Origin: Nemertoderma westbladi
Lineage: Eukaryota > Xenacoelomorpha > Nemertodermatida > Nemertodermatidae
Direction: 5' to 3'
Assembly: GCA_032718475.1 (NCBI GenBank)
Contig: JAUCBJ010005070.1
Span: 1 to 36,289 of the forward strand
DNA length: 36,289 nucleotides
The position numbers were made by a program, and so were the translations under genes. How positions within the stretch are numbered: position 1 is the first letter of the stretch; every line of letters begins with the position of its first letter. Positions 18,125 through 28,387 of the stretch are shown piece by piece. The notes beneath the pieces are model-generated. The model had not been told where the DNA came from. It worked only from the letters and a program-made list of their open reading frames with translations, and searched no databases.

Positions 18125-19751
18125 GTGGTACTAGCCCCAACAAATAATGTAAAAAAATATTATATAGCCGAACATCTCCCGTCGGCCGTTTCATATTTGA
18201 TTGTCCCCAATAGCGAATTAATTAACCCACCAAATTATTTTTTGTCTACATTTAGACAAAATATCGATAATAACTCGGTACAGAATTTTATCGATAGTCT
18301 GGTTTTTGATTTATTTAAGTGTTATGAATGGTCTACCTTTAACACACACCACCCCAAACACCTGGATCACACACAATACCAAGCTTATATGCGTAACGCA
18401 AATTGCTTTAATTGTAAATCATTTTTTCGGGAAGATATAAATCCAAGTGTAATGCATCAGAACCATTACAACAGGGCTTTCATTGGTGCGGCATGTATTT
18501 CCTGTAATAAACAATTAAGTGTTAAACGTCACCTATTCCCAGTTGTCTGTCATAATTTTTTTTTATGATTCACATTTAATTTTACAAAAAGGGTTTGCCG
18601 GTAGTAAATATAAAAACTGGAACATTGAAACTATTGCAAAAAATACTGAAAGATATATCTCACTTCGCATAGATATTCCAATGTCAGAAGCACTTAGCGT
18701 GCTTGGTTATGCTATTCCAGAAAAGGACGTAAGAGGGCTCCCAACCAGCAAATCAATAACTATACAGGTTATTGATTCATTCGCGTTTATGGGATTTTCC
18801 CTTTCTGCTTTGGCTGGGTTTTTGACAAAAGATGTATCAGATTTAACAACCGTTATTCCACATACGGTGAAGCAAATGAGAAAATTATATCCAAATGTTA
18901 CCAACGAAATTTTACGTCGTAAGTCAGTTTTTCCTTACGAATATGTCGATTCCTTAAGTAAATTGGGGGATACTAAATTACCGCATCCAAAAGAGTTTTA
19001 CAGCGAATTAACATTATCATCTATTAGCCCTGAAAAAACTAAATCTAAACTAAATTGAATTTACGCTTTACTAATTACTATGTGAGTACACCTTTTATAG
19101 TATATATGGATTTCGAATTTACGCTTTACTAATTACTATATGAGTACACCTTTTATAGTATATATGGATTTCGAAGTGGTTCTAGCCCCAACAAATAATG
19201 TAAAAAAATATTATATAGCCGAACATCTCCCATCGGCCGTTTCATATTTGATTGTCCCCAATAGCGAATTAATTAACCCACCAAATTATTTTTTGTCTAC
19301 ATTTAGACAAAATATCGATAATAACTCGGTACAGAATTTTATCGATAGTCTGGTTTTTGATTTATTTAAGTGTTATGAATGGTCTACCTTTAACACACAC
19401 CACCCCAAACACCTGGATCACACACAATACCAAGCTTATATGCGTACCGCAAATTGCTTTAATTGTAAATCATTTTTTCGGGAAGATATAAATCCAAGTG
19501 TAATGCATTACAACGGGGCTTTCTTTGGCTGGGTTTTTGACAAAAGATGTATCAGATTTAACAACCGTTATTCCGCACACTGTGAAGCAAATGAGAAAAT
19601 TATATCCAAATGTTACCAACGAAATTTTACGTCGTAAGTCAGTTTTTCCTTACCAATATGTCGATTCCTTAAGTAAATTGGGGGATACTAAATTACCGCA
19701 TCCAAAAGAGTTTTATAGCGAATTAACATTATCATCTATTAGCCCTGAAAA
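18009..19751 (+). repeat. ~1 kb tandem duplication inside PolB
   Basis: Block one is 18009-19035 and block two is 19060-19751. They share the doubled 58-bp unit, the ExoI region and the segment ending at SISPEK. Block two lacks about 330 bases corresponding to 18482-18810, with a junction at GGGCTTTC/TTTGGCTGGG. Matching parts differ at only a handful of sites (for example at 18127/19178 and 18395/19446), so the duplication is recent relative to insertion. Confidence 0.9.
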
Positions 19752-21446
19752 ATATACATTTGCTCATCTTTCGTGGGAACAATTTGAATGTGAGACACTT
19801 TTTGATTATTTGGAAGCTTACTTACATCTTGACGTGTTGCTGCTAGCCGATATTTTTGAAAATTTTCGCGCTTATTGTACTAAACATTATTCGCTTGAGA
19901 TCTCGAACTATTACACGATGGCGGGGGTTAGTTGGGATGCGGCTTTGAGATTTTCCAAGTCACATATTTGTCTACTTGCAGACCATGAAATGTATTTAAC
20001 ATTCGAAAATTCCATTAGGGGCGGAGTTTCTTACACCAACCTTCATATGGCAAATGCGAATATACCAGGCACAGAAACATACGACCCTAATAAACCTGAA
20101 GCTCATTTATATAATTTAGATTTCAACAGTTTATATAGCGGTTCATTGTTGGAGAAACTTCCTTATTTTGACTTTGAATGGTTGGATGTTGATAGTGTCG
20201 ATATCATGAGTCTGGAAATTGATGATATATATGGTTATTTTGCTGTTGTAGACCTTGAATACCCAACGACTATTCATGATGCCACAGCGGAGCTTCCATT
20301 TGCACCGGAGCATGTTAAACTCGATAGTAGGTATCTCAGTCCACACATGAAAAGTCTTTGGCGACATTATAATGGTGATAAAATTTTCAATAGTTCAACG
20401 AAAAAATTGATGTTAACCCAATTTGATAAGTATGAGTACGGTGTGCATCTAAAATTATTGCGCTTTTATATTCATCATGGCATGCGCTTGATTAAAGTTC
20501 ATAAACTTATTAGATTTAAGCAAGGTTACATTTTTAAGGACTTTATTGAATATAACACCCAGCAAAGAAAAATAGCAAGCAATGACTTTTATGATAAGTT
20601 TCACAAAGGAACAAATAACGCGCTTTTCGGGAAAAGCATGGAGAATATACGGGACCGTGTCTCATTTCGCTTATGTAATTCAATCGAGAAATGTGACTTA
20701 TTATTATCCAAGCCGAATCACAAAAATTTAATTATGTTCACTGATTCATTATCAGGTCACGTCCTATCTAAAACTGCGGTTTGTTTGCATAAACCTATTT
20801 TTTTAGGCCAAGCTGTATTGGACCTGTCGAAGTTAGATTATTACAGTTTCTTCTACGAGAAATTAATGCCCCTGGAAGCCGAATTAAATTGTAGTATAAA
20901 TTTGTTAGGCGGGGACACGGATTCTTTTTTTTACAGTGTGTTGGTTTATCCCAACACCAATTTTTATCTGCGTTACAATCAAAAAAAGTTTTAGACTGTT
21001 CAAATTATCCTATTACACATCCGCTGTATACAGTAGAACAGAAAGGGAAATATAGATATTTAAAGGATGAAGGGAAGTCTATCCCGTTTGACCATGTTAT
21101 TTTACTTAGACCAAAATGTTATAGCTTTCGTGGGGGGCCAGTTCCAAAACGTGTCACTAAAGGCGTAGGAAAAATGGTTATAAAAAAGAAACTCTCCCAC
21201 GAATCATATTTAAAAGTATATAACGAGGTTAGCGAGCATTACGAATACAGTCAAAGGTTTCAATCTAATTTACATAAAATCTACACCGTTTCACAAAGAA
21301 AAAAATCGCTAACACTGTGGGAAGATAAAAGATACTACACATCGACTAATGAAAGTCTACCTTACGGCCATTATAAATCACATTTGGATCGTAAAGCGCC
21401 TGCCCCTAAGCTTTATATACCGCCCATTATAGAATAGCGGATTGCG

Positions 21447-22011
21447 ATGTCTTTTAGTGTTGTCAACAGTAATATAAGTTTGAGGTTGGTTGATGGGTGC
21501 ATATCATTCGATGTGCTGGCTAAACGAATTCGAAATGGAAAACTCATCTTAAAGCCTTTTCAATATATCACCAAAATTTGCGGATGGACGTGTCTCTTTT
21601 TCCCGAGCGGTAAGGTCACTGTACTCGGTAAATCGCCTAAAATAAAAAAAATTATTAAGTATATATATAAGCATACTGATTATAAACTAACTTTTATTTC
21701 AATCAATAGCCAAACTTATATTATTAACAATCTAGACATAGACTATAGGAAATTAATGAAAACGGTCGGGTTTCATTTTTTAGATAATTATTATAATGCG
21801 GAGGGAGGTGAAATATGAGCCGGAGATATTTAATAATATTCTTGTGCAGTTTTATCGTCGGGGTAAAACTAGTTCTAATATCATAACATTTTGCATTTTT
21901 TACACACGAAATGTTGTGTGTATGGCAAGACCCGGGATATTTCGAGTATTTTTTCCAAAGTTTTTGAATTTTATTGGTAATTTAGATAGTCATTTAGGTA
22001 GAAATATTTAA
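21447..22011 (+). pseudogene. TATA-binding-protein-like protein
   Basis: Two frames of one gene. The first (21447-21818) matches TBP repeat 1: a start like VVNSNISLRLVDGCISFDVLAKRIRN, a K-x-F segment, then LFFPSGKVTVLGKSPK (about residues 50-65), equivalent to the F-x-SGK-x-x-x-TGAKS strand-turn of TBP. It then enters repeat 2 (ISINSQTYIINNLDIDYRKL). The second frame (21796-22011) continues repeat 2 with YEPEIFNNILVQFY, matching the hallmark YEPE-x-FPG-x-x-Y-R segment, and a degenerate strand after it. A net one-base change near 21800 separates them. Total length near 190 residues equals a TBP core. It starts ten bases after the polymerase stop. TBP relatives are known in large DNA viruses (asfarvirus, mimivirus); I know of none described in Polintons. 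Assignment rests on motif pattern. Confidence 0.6.
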
Positions 22012-22431
22012 TTTTTTCATTTCTGGTGCCAGTTTTAGGTTTGTCCGGCGGGATCTCGTTAGGTTTTTAAATAAACGCGGATATTACCATTATTCACATT
22101 ATATATAACGTGTTTTATCGGTAGTCTTAGGTTGTCAAGGGCGTCAATTTCATTTCTGATGTTGGTTTACATTTACATAAATCTAGTCTATCTGTCTATT
22201 TGTCGGTCTTTCTGTCAGTCAGTATGTCAAACTTAATTCATTGTTCGCGTTATATAATGTATTTTATTAATTATCGATGTTAGGTTTTAAAGAGTGCTGG
22301 TTTCTATAATTGCTCGGTTTTATCGCGTGAAAAACCCCACCCGCGCATATACTCGATACTATTTATAACGGTGGCGGTGTTTTATTACTTACTATTATTG
22401 TTCTCATTTATATAAGTTATTAATATATGTA
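22012..22431. promoter_or_regulatory. Intergenic region ahead of the late/structural genes
   Basis: The stretch is noncoding and AT-rich, with a TCTG/TCAG-type simple repeat at about 22180-22230. TTTATAAC at 22362 follows a C-rich ACCCCACCCGCGC segment and lies about 70 bases before the next ATG. It plausibly holds the promoter of the ATPase-integrase-capsid gene series. No gene was seen. Confidence 0.35.
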
Positions 22432-22896
22432 ATGAAATCACTCAAAGCTTTAATTAAACAATTTGACGGGGATTTAAAGTTCTTATCTAACACCTCCCTT
22501 AACCGTAGAAAAACCTTCTTACACGTTGGTGGAACCGATGAACTTATAAGTTTCCTAATTAATATTATTCTAAATGTATTAAATGGTAAGGTAAAAATTC
22601 CTGAGCAAACAATCGCAAGGTTAAAACGCCATAAAAAAACAATACGCGAGATCGCTAAAAAACCAACAGCAGCCAAGTATCCCATCAGAATTTACCATAA
22701 ACGATTGGTGCAAAGGGGCGGATTTATAAATCTACTAATCTCTGGTTTAATGAGTGGGCTTAACGCTTATCAGAAAATATCACCCATAATAACGGCTGTA
22801 AGAGGCAGAAAATTAGCCCAATCCCGCCGGGGGTATAGACCTAGTACCTCTGGTATACGCGTCAACCGTCAAGTTTCTAGGTTTCCTATCTACTGA
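22432..22896 (+). CDS. Basic protein with a hydrophobic segment, conserved Polinton type
   Basis: This intact 154-residue frame precedes the ATPase by 17 bases. The N-terminal half is Lys/Arg-rich with an amphipathic stretch (ELISFLINIILNVLNG, about residues 37-52). A basic helix follows (RLKRHKKTIREIAKK), then RGGFINLLISGLMSGL (about 95-110), which looks like a short membrane-active or amphipathic segment, and an Arg-rich C-terminus. Small basic proteins of this kind with an RGGF-hydrophobic element are found beside the ATPase in many invertebrate Polintons, from family knowledge. A core/membrane-associated virion role is an inference. Confidence 0.65.
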   Translation: MKSLKALIKQFDGDLKFLSNTSLNRRKTFLHVGGTDELISFLINIILNVLNGKVKIPEQTIARLKRHKKTIREIAKKPTAAKYPIRIYHKRLVQRGGFINLLISGLMSGLNAYQKISPIITAVRGRKLAQSRRGYRPSTSGIRVNRQVSRFPIY

Positions 22897-22913
22897 GTGG
22901 CTACCTATCAACA

Positions 22914-23624
22914 ATGTCCCGAGAGCCGGCGATATCGCAGGAACCAATCACATCATACAACACCTCTTTCAAGATGGGTTTGGCCATGATTATTGCGGGT
23001 CCAAGTTCTTCCGGAAAAACAGTGCTGGTATCAAAAATTGTTAAAAATAAAAATTTAGTTTTTGATATAACCCCGAAGCGTGTATTATTCTTTTATGATG
23101 CCACCCCACCTGAATTCCCAGGTATAACACATCTATTCAAAGGTTTACCGCAAAAAATTAATTCTATTTTCCGCGAAAACGATCTAATTATTATAGACGA
23201 CTTGTTAAGCGAAAGTAAGAGTGATGAGAGTTTGACAGAAAGCTTCACAAAAACCTGCCATCATACTTCCTGTTTCATTATCTATATAACACAAAATTTT
23301 TTCAGTAAAGGGGCGGAAACACGGACTAGAAGTCTAAATGCCCAATATTGTATTTTCACAAAAAATCCCCGCGACGCAAGTCAAATTAGTTATATAGCAC
23401 GGCAAGTGTAACCAAAAAATAGCAATTTTATTGTTCAAGCATATAGCGACGCCACACAAAAACCATTCACACACCTTCTCTTAGACTTTCATCAAAAAAC
23501 GGATGATAGTATAAGAGTTAGGGGTGATATTTTCAACCCATTAGGGCAAACTGTTTATCAACCCACGAACACGAACTCTAACACACCACACCAAGGCCCT
23601 GAGGCTCAGTCTATACCGCAGTAG
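22914..23624 (+). pseudogene. A32/FtsK-HerA-type DNA packaging ATPase
   Basis: This would pump DNA into the capsid. Walker A is GPSSSGKT (residues 29-36) and Walker B is LIIIDDLL (91-98), followed by a sensor-like FIIYITQN (about 122-129) and SLNAQYCIFTKNPRDASQI, all standard for Polinton ATPases. A TAA at 23409-23411 stops the protein after residue 165, but the same frame stays open to 23624 with the expected C-terminus (NFIVQAYSDAT..PFTHLLLDF). The break is therefore a single nonsense codon rather than a frameshift. A partial degenerate copy of the C-terminal segment follows the gene. Confidence 0.9.
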
Positions 23625-23712
23625 CGACGCCGGACGAAAACCATTTTCACACCTTGTTTTAGACTTTCATCAAAATTAGGTTATTATCTGTCCATGAACG
23701 TGAACTCTAGTA
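23622..23712 (+). repeat. Partial duplicate of the ATPase 3' end
   Basis: Sequence starting TAGCGACGCC at 23622 repeats 23442-23497 (through TTTAGACTTTCATCAAAA), skips a segment, and then resembles 23555-23580 (ATGAACGTGAACTCTA). It is a diverged tandem duplication with an internal deletion, starting exactly at the ATPase stop codon. Confidence 0.7.
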
Positions 23713-23746
23713 TATAGTATTAATATATTAATAATGATATATAACG

Positions 23747-24205
23747 ATGAAAAATAATGAGATTAGCCTCGGAAATTTTAAGAAGTTGTATCTAGTTTCT
23801 ACTTTATTAATGGATACTTATAATAATAATAAGAAAAGCAATAATATAATACAACCGCTAGATGGTATGGCAATTTCATTCCAGAAAGCCAAACGATTGT
23901 TGAGTTATTTGATGCGATTCTCGCGAGACAGAGTATGGTGGAGTGATAATAATAAACTCTATATAGAAAATGAACTTATACCCGGAGCGAATATTGATCA
24001 TTTGATTGAATTGCTGACTACAAAAAAAAATAAGAAAAACACCAAAATAATTCCAAGACAAACAACATTTTTGGGGTTATTAAAACGATTAAGGATACCA
24101 AAACGATTAATTGGTCGCGGTTGGTTGAAACGACAAGGGGTCCGTGTGACCCCCTCCAACGCAAAACGCGTCGACGCGTGGAAACAATACGTAGGATTAC
24201 AATAA
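23747..24205 (+). CDS. Conserved Polinton small protein, unknown function
   Basis: An intact 152-residue frame between the ATPase and the integrase. The central region (VWWSDNNKLYIENELIPGANIDHLIELL, about residues 63-90; then TTFLGLLKRLRIPKRLIGR) follows a pattern I associate with a conserved uncharacterised Polinton frame in invertebrates: W-s-x-x-g-e-l, g-s-x-i-x-d-L, F-x-x-x-L-x-x-l-x-x-P. The N-terminus has an Asn/Lys-rich low-complexity segment. No catalytic motif is visible. Location suggests a virion or DNA-handling role; this is not demonstrable from sequence. Confidence 0.65.
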   Translation: MKNNEISLGNFKKLYLVSTLLMDTYNNNKKSNNIIQPLDGMAISFQKAKRLLSYLMRFSRDRVWWSDNNKLYIENELIPGANIDHLIELLTTKKNKKNTKIIPRQTTFLGLLKRLRIPKRLIGRGWLKRQGVRVTPSNAKRVDAWKQYVGLQ

Positions 24206-24347
24206 ATCGACGTGTGGAAACAAAACGCGGGATAACATTAAAATAGTAGTATGTTTTTTGAACGTTTCATATTAAGTATTAACTGTCATTGCAAGTGTTT
24301 TCTACCGCGACTCGACACAACCGATGGGGAGAATCGTAGAAAATTGA

Positions 24348-25415
24348 ACAAACAAACGACTGGGAAGAATATATTACGATGTTTCAAATGCTGCCGGTTT
24401 CGCGAGCGTAACCAAACTAGCGAAAGCCTCTAAAGTTACGAGAAATCGCGCAAAGGAGTGGTTGAGCTCCCAACGAATGTATTCCCTACACGTGCCGGCT
24501 AGGCGCCATTACCCGACATCAAAAATTTTCACGGGCGGCATTGGAGATCTATATCAGGCGGACCTATGCGATATGCAACCCTTTAGGGTGGAGAATAATG
24601 GTTATGGTTACATAATTACTTGTATCGATTGCTTTAGTCACAAGGCGTGGGCACTAGGGTTAAAACGTAAAACCGGTGTCGAAATTAAACGCGCCCTAAC
24701 CACAATATTCGAAGAAAGAAAGCCTAAAACACTGGCGGTTGATCAGGGTACTGAGTTTGTAAATAAATTAGTGAAAGAATTCTTACAGAATAATAATGTT
24801 AATTTTTATACATTAGTTAGCCAATTTAAAGCTAGCATCTGTGAGAGGCTTAACCGCACACTTAAGTCGAAAATGTATAAAGTGTTCACAAGGCGGCAAA
24901 ATAAGAAATGGATCGACATATTACCAAAGCTGGTAATTTCATATAATAATTCAATACATAGAACCATCGGTATGGTGCCAAACTCAGTCAATAAAAATAA
25001 TGAAACTGACTTATTTTTAAAACTATATGGCAGTGTGCGCCATCCCAATAAAAAGAAACGCCGCGAACAGCGTCGAGTTTATTTCAAAGTTGGTGATAAA
25101 GTGCGTCTGAGTTTAACCGCGATGCCATTTTCCAAAGGATATACACCTAACTATACCTGGAAAATTTTCGAAATTTCTAGAATGCAGATGGATCGAGAGC
25201 CGTACCCTATGTACGAAGTTATGGATGTGAATAGGCGTGTTATTAAAGGGACATTTTATCAATATGAAATGAAAAAGGTGAAAGAACCGTTTGAGTTCTT
25301 ACCAATTGAAAAAGTAATCAAGGAAAAAGTAATTAACAAAAAAACAGGAAAAAAACAATACCTGGTAAAATTCGTTGGTTATGCGAAGCACCGGTGGGTT
25401 GATAGGATACAATAA
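24348..25415 (+). pseudogene. Retroviral-type integrase with chromodomain
   Basis: This would insert element DNA into the host genome. The frame opens after a stop at 24345 with the Polinton N-terminal helix region (SVTKLAKASKV, AKEWLSSQRMYSLH). The rve core catalytic residues are Asp in QADL (24561), Asp in VDQGTEF (24741) and Glu in CERLNRTLK (24843); the last two are 34 residues apart, as is usual in this group. The C-terminal 45 residues (EKVIKEKVINKKTGKKQYLV, VGYAKHRWV) form a chromodomain-like module. No ATG precedes the N-terminal region in frame (the first is within the core-proximal segment, at 24480), and a different-frame Cys-rich peptide lies at 24251-24433. The start is therefore lost or frameshifted, while the catalytic part is intact. 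The stop overlaps the next ATG (TAATG at 25413-25417). Confidence 0.92.
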
Positions 25416-26346
25416 TGGATCGCTTACATTTGACATTGACTTCTGACGCCAGTCTAGATAAATATCCTAACAACACCCCGAGCAATTTTACAATTGAATT
25501 GTCCAAACCTATCCCCATTACCACGGATTGGGTTGTGGGCCTAAAAGAAATACAATATATATCAACTTATAGGAATATTGAGCAAAGATCCGGAATTAAA
25601 ATTGGTGAATACATGGAAGATGGGGATATACCATTCCACATTGCCCCGTATAATCTTATTGAAATCGATCTTAATCATGGGCTGTATGCTTCCGTTGAGT
25701 CAATTATAAATTATATTACCGTATATTTGAAAAAAAATTCCGTAGCACATCATGGTTTCTCCGATGTTAAGTTTAATTATCACAAGCATACATCGAAAAT
25801 ACATTTGCATTCTATGAAATTTCCAATTCTACGGGGATTTAATAAATATATTTGGCTTATCGTCTTTAAAAAATAACATACTTGGTCTTGGTGCATTTTG
25901 GTCAATACATTACAACCCAGAAGACAACTTACTAAGTTTAGGCTCTAGAAATTCAGACAAAAATGGAATTGAATTTCCTGAACCCTGCGATATAACGAGG
26001 GATAGACATACAATGTTTATATATACAGATATAATTGAATCTTCCCACGTGGGGCATTCTATGGTTCCTCTTTTGCGGATAATTCCGTTAAAATGGCAAC
26101 CATACTCATTTATAAGTCAAGAGTTCGAAAACACTCATTACAAACAGTTAAAAAATCAAAAAATTTGTTAATACAATTAGTATAACGCTTCGCGATCATA
26201 AAGGAAAGCATATAGTGTTTCATGGTGGTAAAACAATTTTAGTTCTAGAACTAAAAAAACAGTCGCAATTACAAAACTGGTATAATGATGAACAGTTATT
26301 ATGTTGTACTACCTTCAAACGCGAACCCAATAGAATTTTCACTTAA
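25415..26346 (+). pseudogene. Polinton structural protein, paralog 1
   Basis: The N-terminus (LHLTLTSDASLDKYPNNTPS, then WVVGLKEIQYIST) is typical of a protein conserved in invertebrate Polintons. A frameshift in the A run at about 25866-25872 interrupts it. The second part resumes (FIYTDIIESSHVG, PLLRIIPL, HYKQLKN, LRDHKGKHIVFHGGKTILVL) and stays open to 26346, overlapping the next gene by about 60 bases. I place it as a candidate minor capsid/penton-type protein from its position and its two-part beta-rich layout; that role is inferred. It is a paralog of the next gene. Confidence 0.7.
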
Positions 26347-27090
26347 TAATGCTAGCGATTTCCAAACAAATTTACAAATTCCTTTACCTATTGCTAGAGG
26401 GCAATGGTTAGTAGGTTTGACTAGTATAACCTACGTATCTAGTATTCGTCACGATAATAGTAACATTTATATAAAGGCTATAAAAAATAAAAAAATGGAT
26501 ACAAGAGATGTCACTCTCCCAGAAGGGTCGTTCCTGACATTGGAAAGAATCATTGAGTTCTTCAACAAAAGCATTATTAAAGCACAAATTAATATAGTTG
26601 ATAATAGAGCGAGGTCAGGCGATATAACTATTCATTTCAAAGGGAAAGAATGGGAAATATTCGTTAGCAAACGTTTGGGTGGTTACCTAGGATTAATAGA
26701 GCACGATATTGATAAATTAGGTTTCAAGTGCGTAAAAACCGACGTCGGAGATTATAATTTATTAGAATTAATCCGCGGAATAATAAGTACCAGTGCCATA
26801 AACATCCCGACGCAGTCGAGATACTAGACCCTAACATAAATATTCACCTTAATTGTGTTGAATCTCAATTTGTGGACAATAACGAATATCGGCTGTTGCG
26901 AACCATACCATTAGAAGGGGAATACGGCGAAGTCATTACTAGGGAAGTCAAACAGATATACTATAAAAAACTTAAAGTAACATCTAATTTACGCTATATA
27001 CGGGCTAAATTGGTTGGGGATTCGGGTGATCTGTTGCGCTTTCATTATGGAAATTCAATATTGATGCTTCATTTTATACGAATTGACTGA
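26285..27090 (+). pseudogene. Polinton structural protein, paralog 2
   Basis: It has the same architecture as the preceding gene: N-terminal YYVVLPSNANPIEFSLNNAS, QWLVGLTSITYVS (about residues 40-52), a middle region, and after a frame change near 26815-26822 a C-terminal module (LNCVESQFVDNNEYRLLRTI, YYKKLKVTSN, LRFHYGNSILMLHF). The frame change leaves the first piece ending at 26827. Matched motifs in matched order with the gene upstream indicate tandem duplication of an ancestral structural gene, with strong divergence. Role as for paralog 1. Confidence 0.7.
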
Positions 27091-27164
27091 GATAGTCACA
27101 ATTTAATCGATGTAAATTATTTATTATTTATTATTATCTGATTATCTGAAGTAATAGCGACTAT

Positions 27165-27730
27165 ATGGATAAATTTCTAAGTCGCAGCTGCGGGCGTGAT
27201 TATTACCTGATGCTGGAAAACCCAGGAATAATAGTAGATTTCCAATATTATACGCATCATCCGCAGATCGGCCAACACCCCGTTGCAACCATTTATTTTA
27301 AAGAGTTTGCGGCTTATAATACTACCATCAAATCATTAGAAAATGTATGGTTTATTAATGGACCGCCCGCAAAAATTTTAAGTTTAAGCGAATGCGATCG
27401 TCTCACACAACTCGCCAATATTACGCATCATATTAATTTTGACTATGGATTTATGGACCAAAGCGCATTTAAAATGTACATACAGGAATGGTTACAAGAA
27501 AAAAAACGGTTGGGGTTTCAAATATTAATACGTGGAATACCGAAATTATTTATTTTAAAAAATGAATTTAATGTGAATGGAACACTTCTAGAAATGTACG
27601 GCATAAACGAAAAATATGTCGATTATGACACCAAATGCATTTTCCATACCATTCTGATAAAGATTCTTGTTTTAATTACTGTTCTATGAAACTCGCAGTT
27701 GGTTATGGGAAATGGTTGTCATCAAATTAA
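27165..27730 (+). pseudogene. Conserved Polinton protein with C-terminal Cys/His cluster
   Basis: The first 160 residues are open from 27165. The central part (GFMDQSAFKMYIQEWL, LGFQILIRGIPKLFILKNEF, LLEMYGI) matches a pattern I know from other invertebrate Polintons and related mobile proteins, in which an i-x-V-K-G-x-x-K-x-x-x-L core is followed by a C-x-x-H...C...C cluster. Here CIFH is followed, after a frame change near 27640-27655, by CFNYC and a short Trp-containing tail ending at TAA 27728-27730. The in-frame product ends earlier at 27689. Function is unknown; a zinc-binding C-terminus is likely. Confidence 0.6.
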
Positions 27731-27852
27731 TGTGTATATATTTATTAATTATATTGTATTATTATGTGGTACATATATTATTTGTTGATTACACATATAT
27801 GTATGTAGTAAAGAATTATTATTATACGTTATAATAAATACTCATAATAATA
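27731..27852 (+). promoter_or_regulatory. AT-rich gap with TATA-like sites before the core/capsid genes
   Basis: A short intergenic stretch, almost pure A/T, includes GTTATAATAAAT at about 27828-27839, about 15-25 bases before the ATG of the basic core-like protein. It may act as a late promoter. Little more can be said. Confidence 0.3.
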
Positions 27853-28380
27853 ATGTCAGATTCTAATTTGTTTAAATTATATAGCACCCCACAAATCCAA
27901 CTGGGAAGTGGGAATTATAGCGATATACCCGTTTTTAAGGGTGGAAGCATTCTCCCCGGGTTTGGCCCATCTACTGGTGTATGGAATAATAAGAATAATA
28001 AATTCGGCCAGCGACACACCCAAAATCGTCAGCGTGGGCGCGGAATATTAACAACTGGCCTCAGTATATTAGCGCGCAAGTTAGGGAGAAAGGTGCTAAC
28101 TAAAGCACTCCCCAAAGCAGCAAAAGCGGCGCGGAAATACATAATACCGGAAGGAAAACGTATTTTACGCAGTAAAGCAGATGATTTGATAAATAAAGTG
28201 GCCGCGCGGTTAGAACCTTATCCAAAGACACGCCAAATCGCCCAACGGGTATACAATGAATTTACAAACCCGAAAAGTAAAAAAAAGAGGAGCGGGAAAC
28301 GGCGACACCCAAGTGTGGGTATGAACGTTGGGCGCAAACGTAAAAAGCGAAATAATAAATGTTGTGATATTTTCATGTAA
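27853..28380 (+). CDS. Basic pVI/core-like virion protein
   Basis: An intact 175-residue frame directly before the capsid gene (7-base gap). The N-terminus carries the Gly-rich IQLGSGNYSDIPVFKGG segment. A positively charged amphipathic region follows (RGILTTGLSILARKLGRKVL, LPKAAKAARKYI), then a strongly basic C-terminus (KSKKKRSGKRR, GRKRKKR) ending with DIF. This composition, the final DIF and the position upstream of the major capsid gene match the adenovirus pVI/pX-like proteins proposed for Polintons and adintoviruses. A DNA-condensing or membrane-active virion role is inferred. Confidence 0.7.
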   Translation: MSDSNLFKLYSTPQIQLGSGNYSDIPVFKGGSILPGFGPSTGVWNNKNNKFGQRHTQNRQRGRGILTTGLSILARKLGRKVLTKALPKAAKAARKYIIPEGKRILRSKADDLINKVAARLEPYPKTRQIAQRVYNEFTNPKSKKKRSGKRRHPSVGMNVGRKRKKRNNKCCDIFM

Positions 28381-28387
28381 TTTAACA

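Larger units (their letters stand above)
16606..21437 (+). pseudogene. Protein-primed family-B DNA polymerase (Polinton PolB)
   Basis: Would replicate the element using a protein primer. ATG ATG at 16606 opens a C2H2-like N-terminus (CVFCGCTILKKNYLWHLRTH). A Polinton N-terminal region follows (RGSGWKLV, ~17330; ECFKWAVL, ~17503), then a second finger (CLRCERC...LKRHRLWC, ~17900). The exonuclease has ExoI MDFE (about 18055 and again in each duplicated copy), ExoII FYDSHL (~18562) and ExoIII YLHLDVLLLADIFENFR (~19825). Polymerase motifs are DFNSLYSG (20119), NNALFGKSMEN (~20610) and GGDTDS (20911). The C-terminus ends YGHYK (~21360). Breaks: 17040, the A run at 17455, the duplications at 18009-19175, the T run at 18551-18560, a frame change at 20940-20995 and others. 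All catalytic Asp residues are present, but the gene is not translatable as one protein. Confidence 0.92.
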
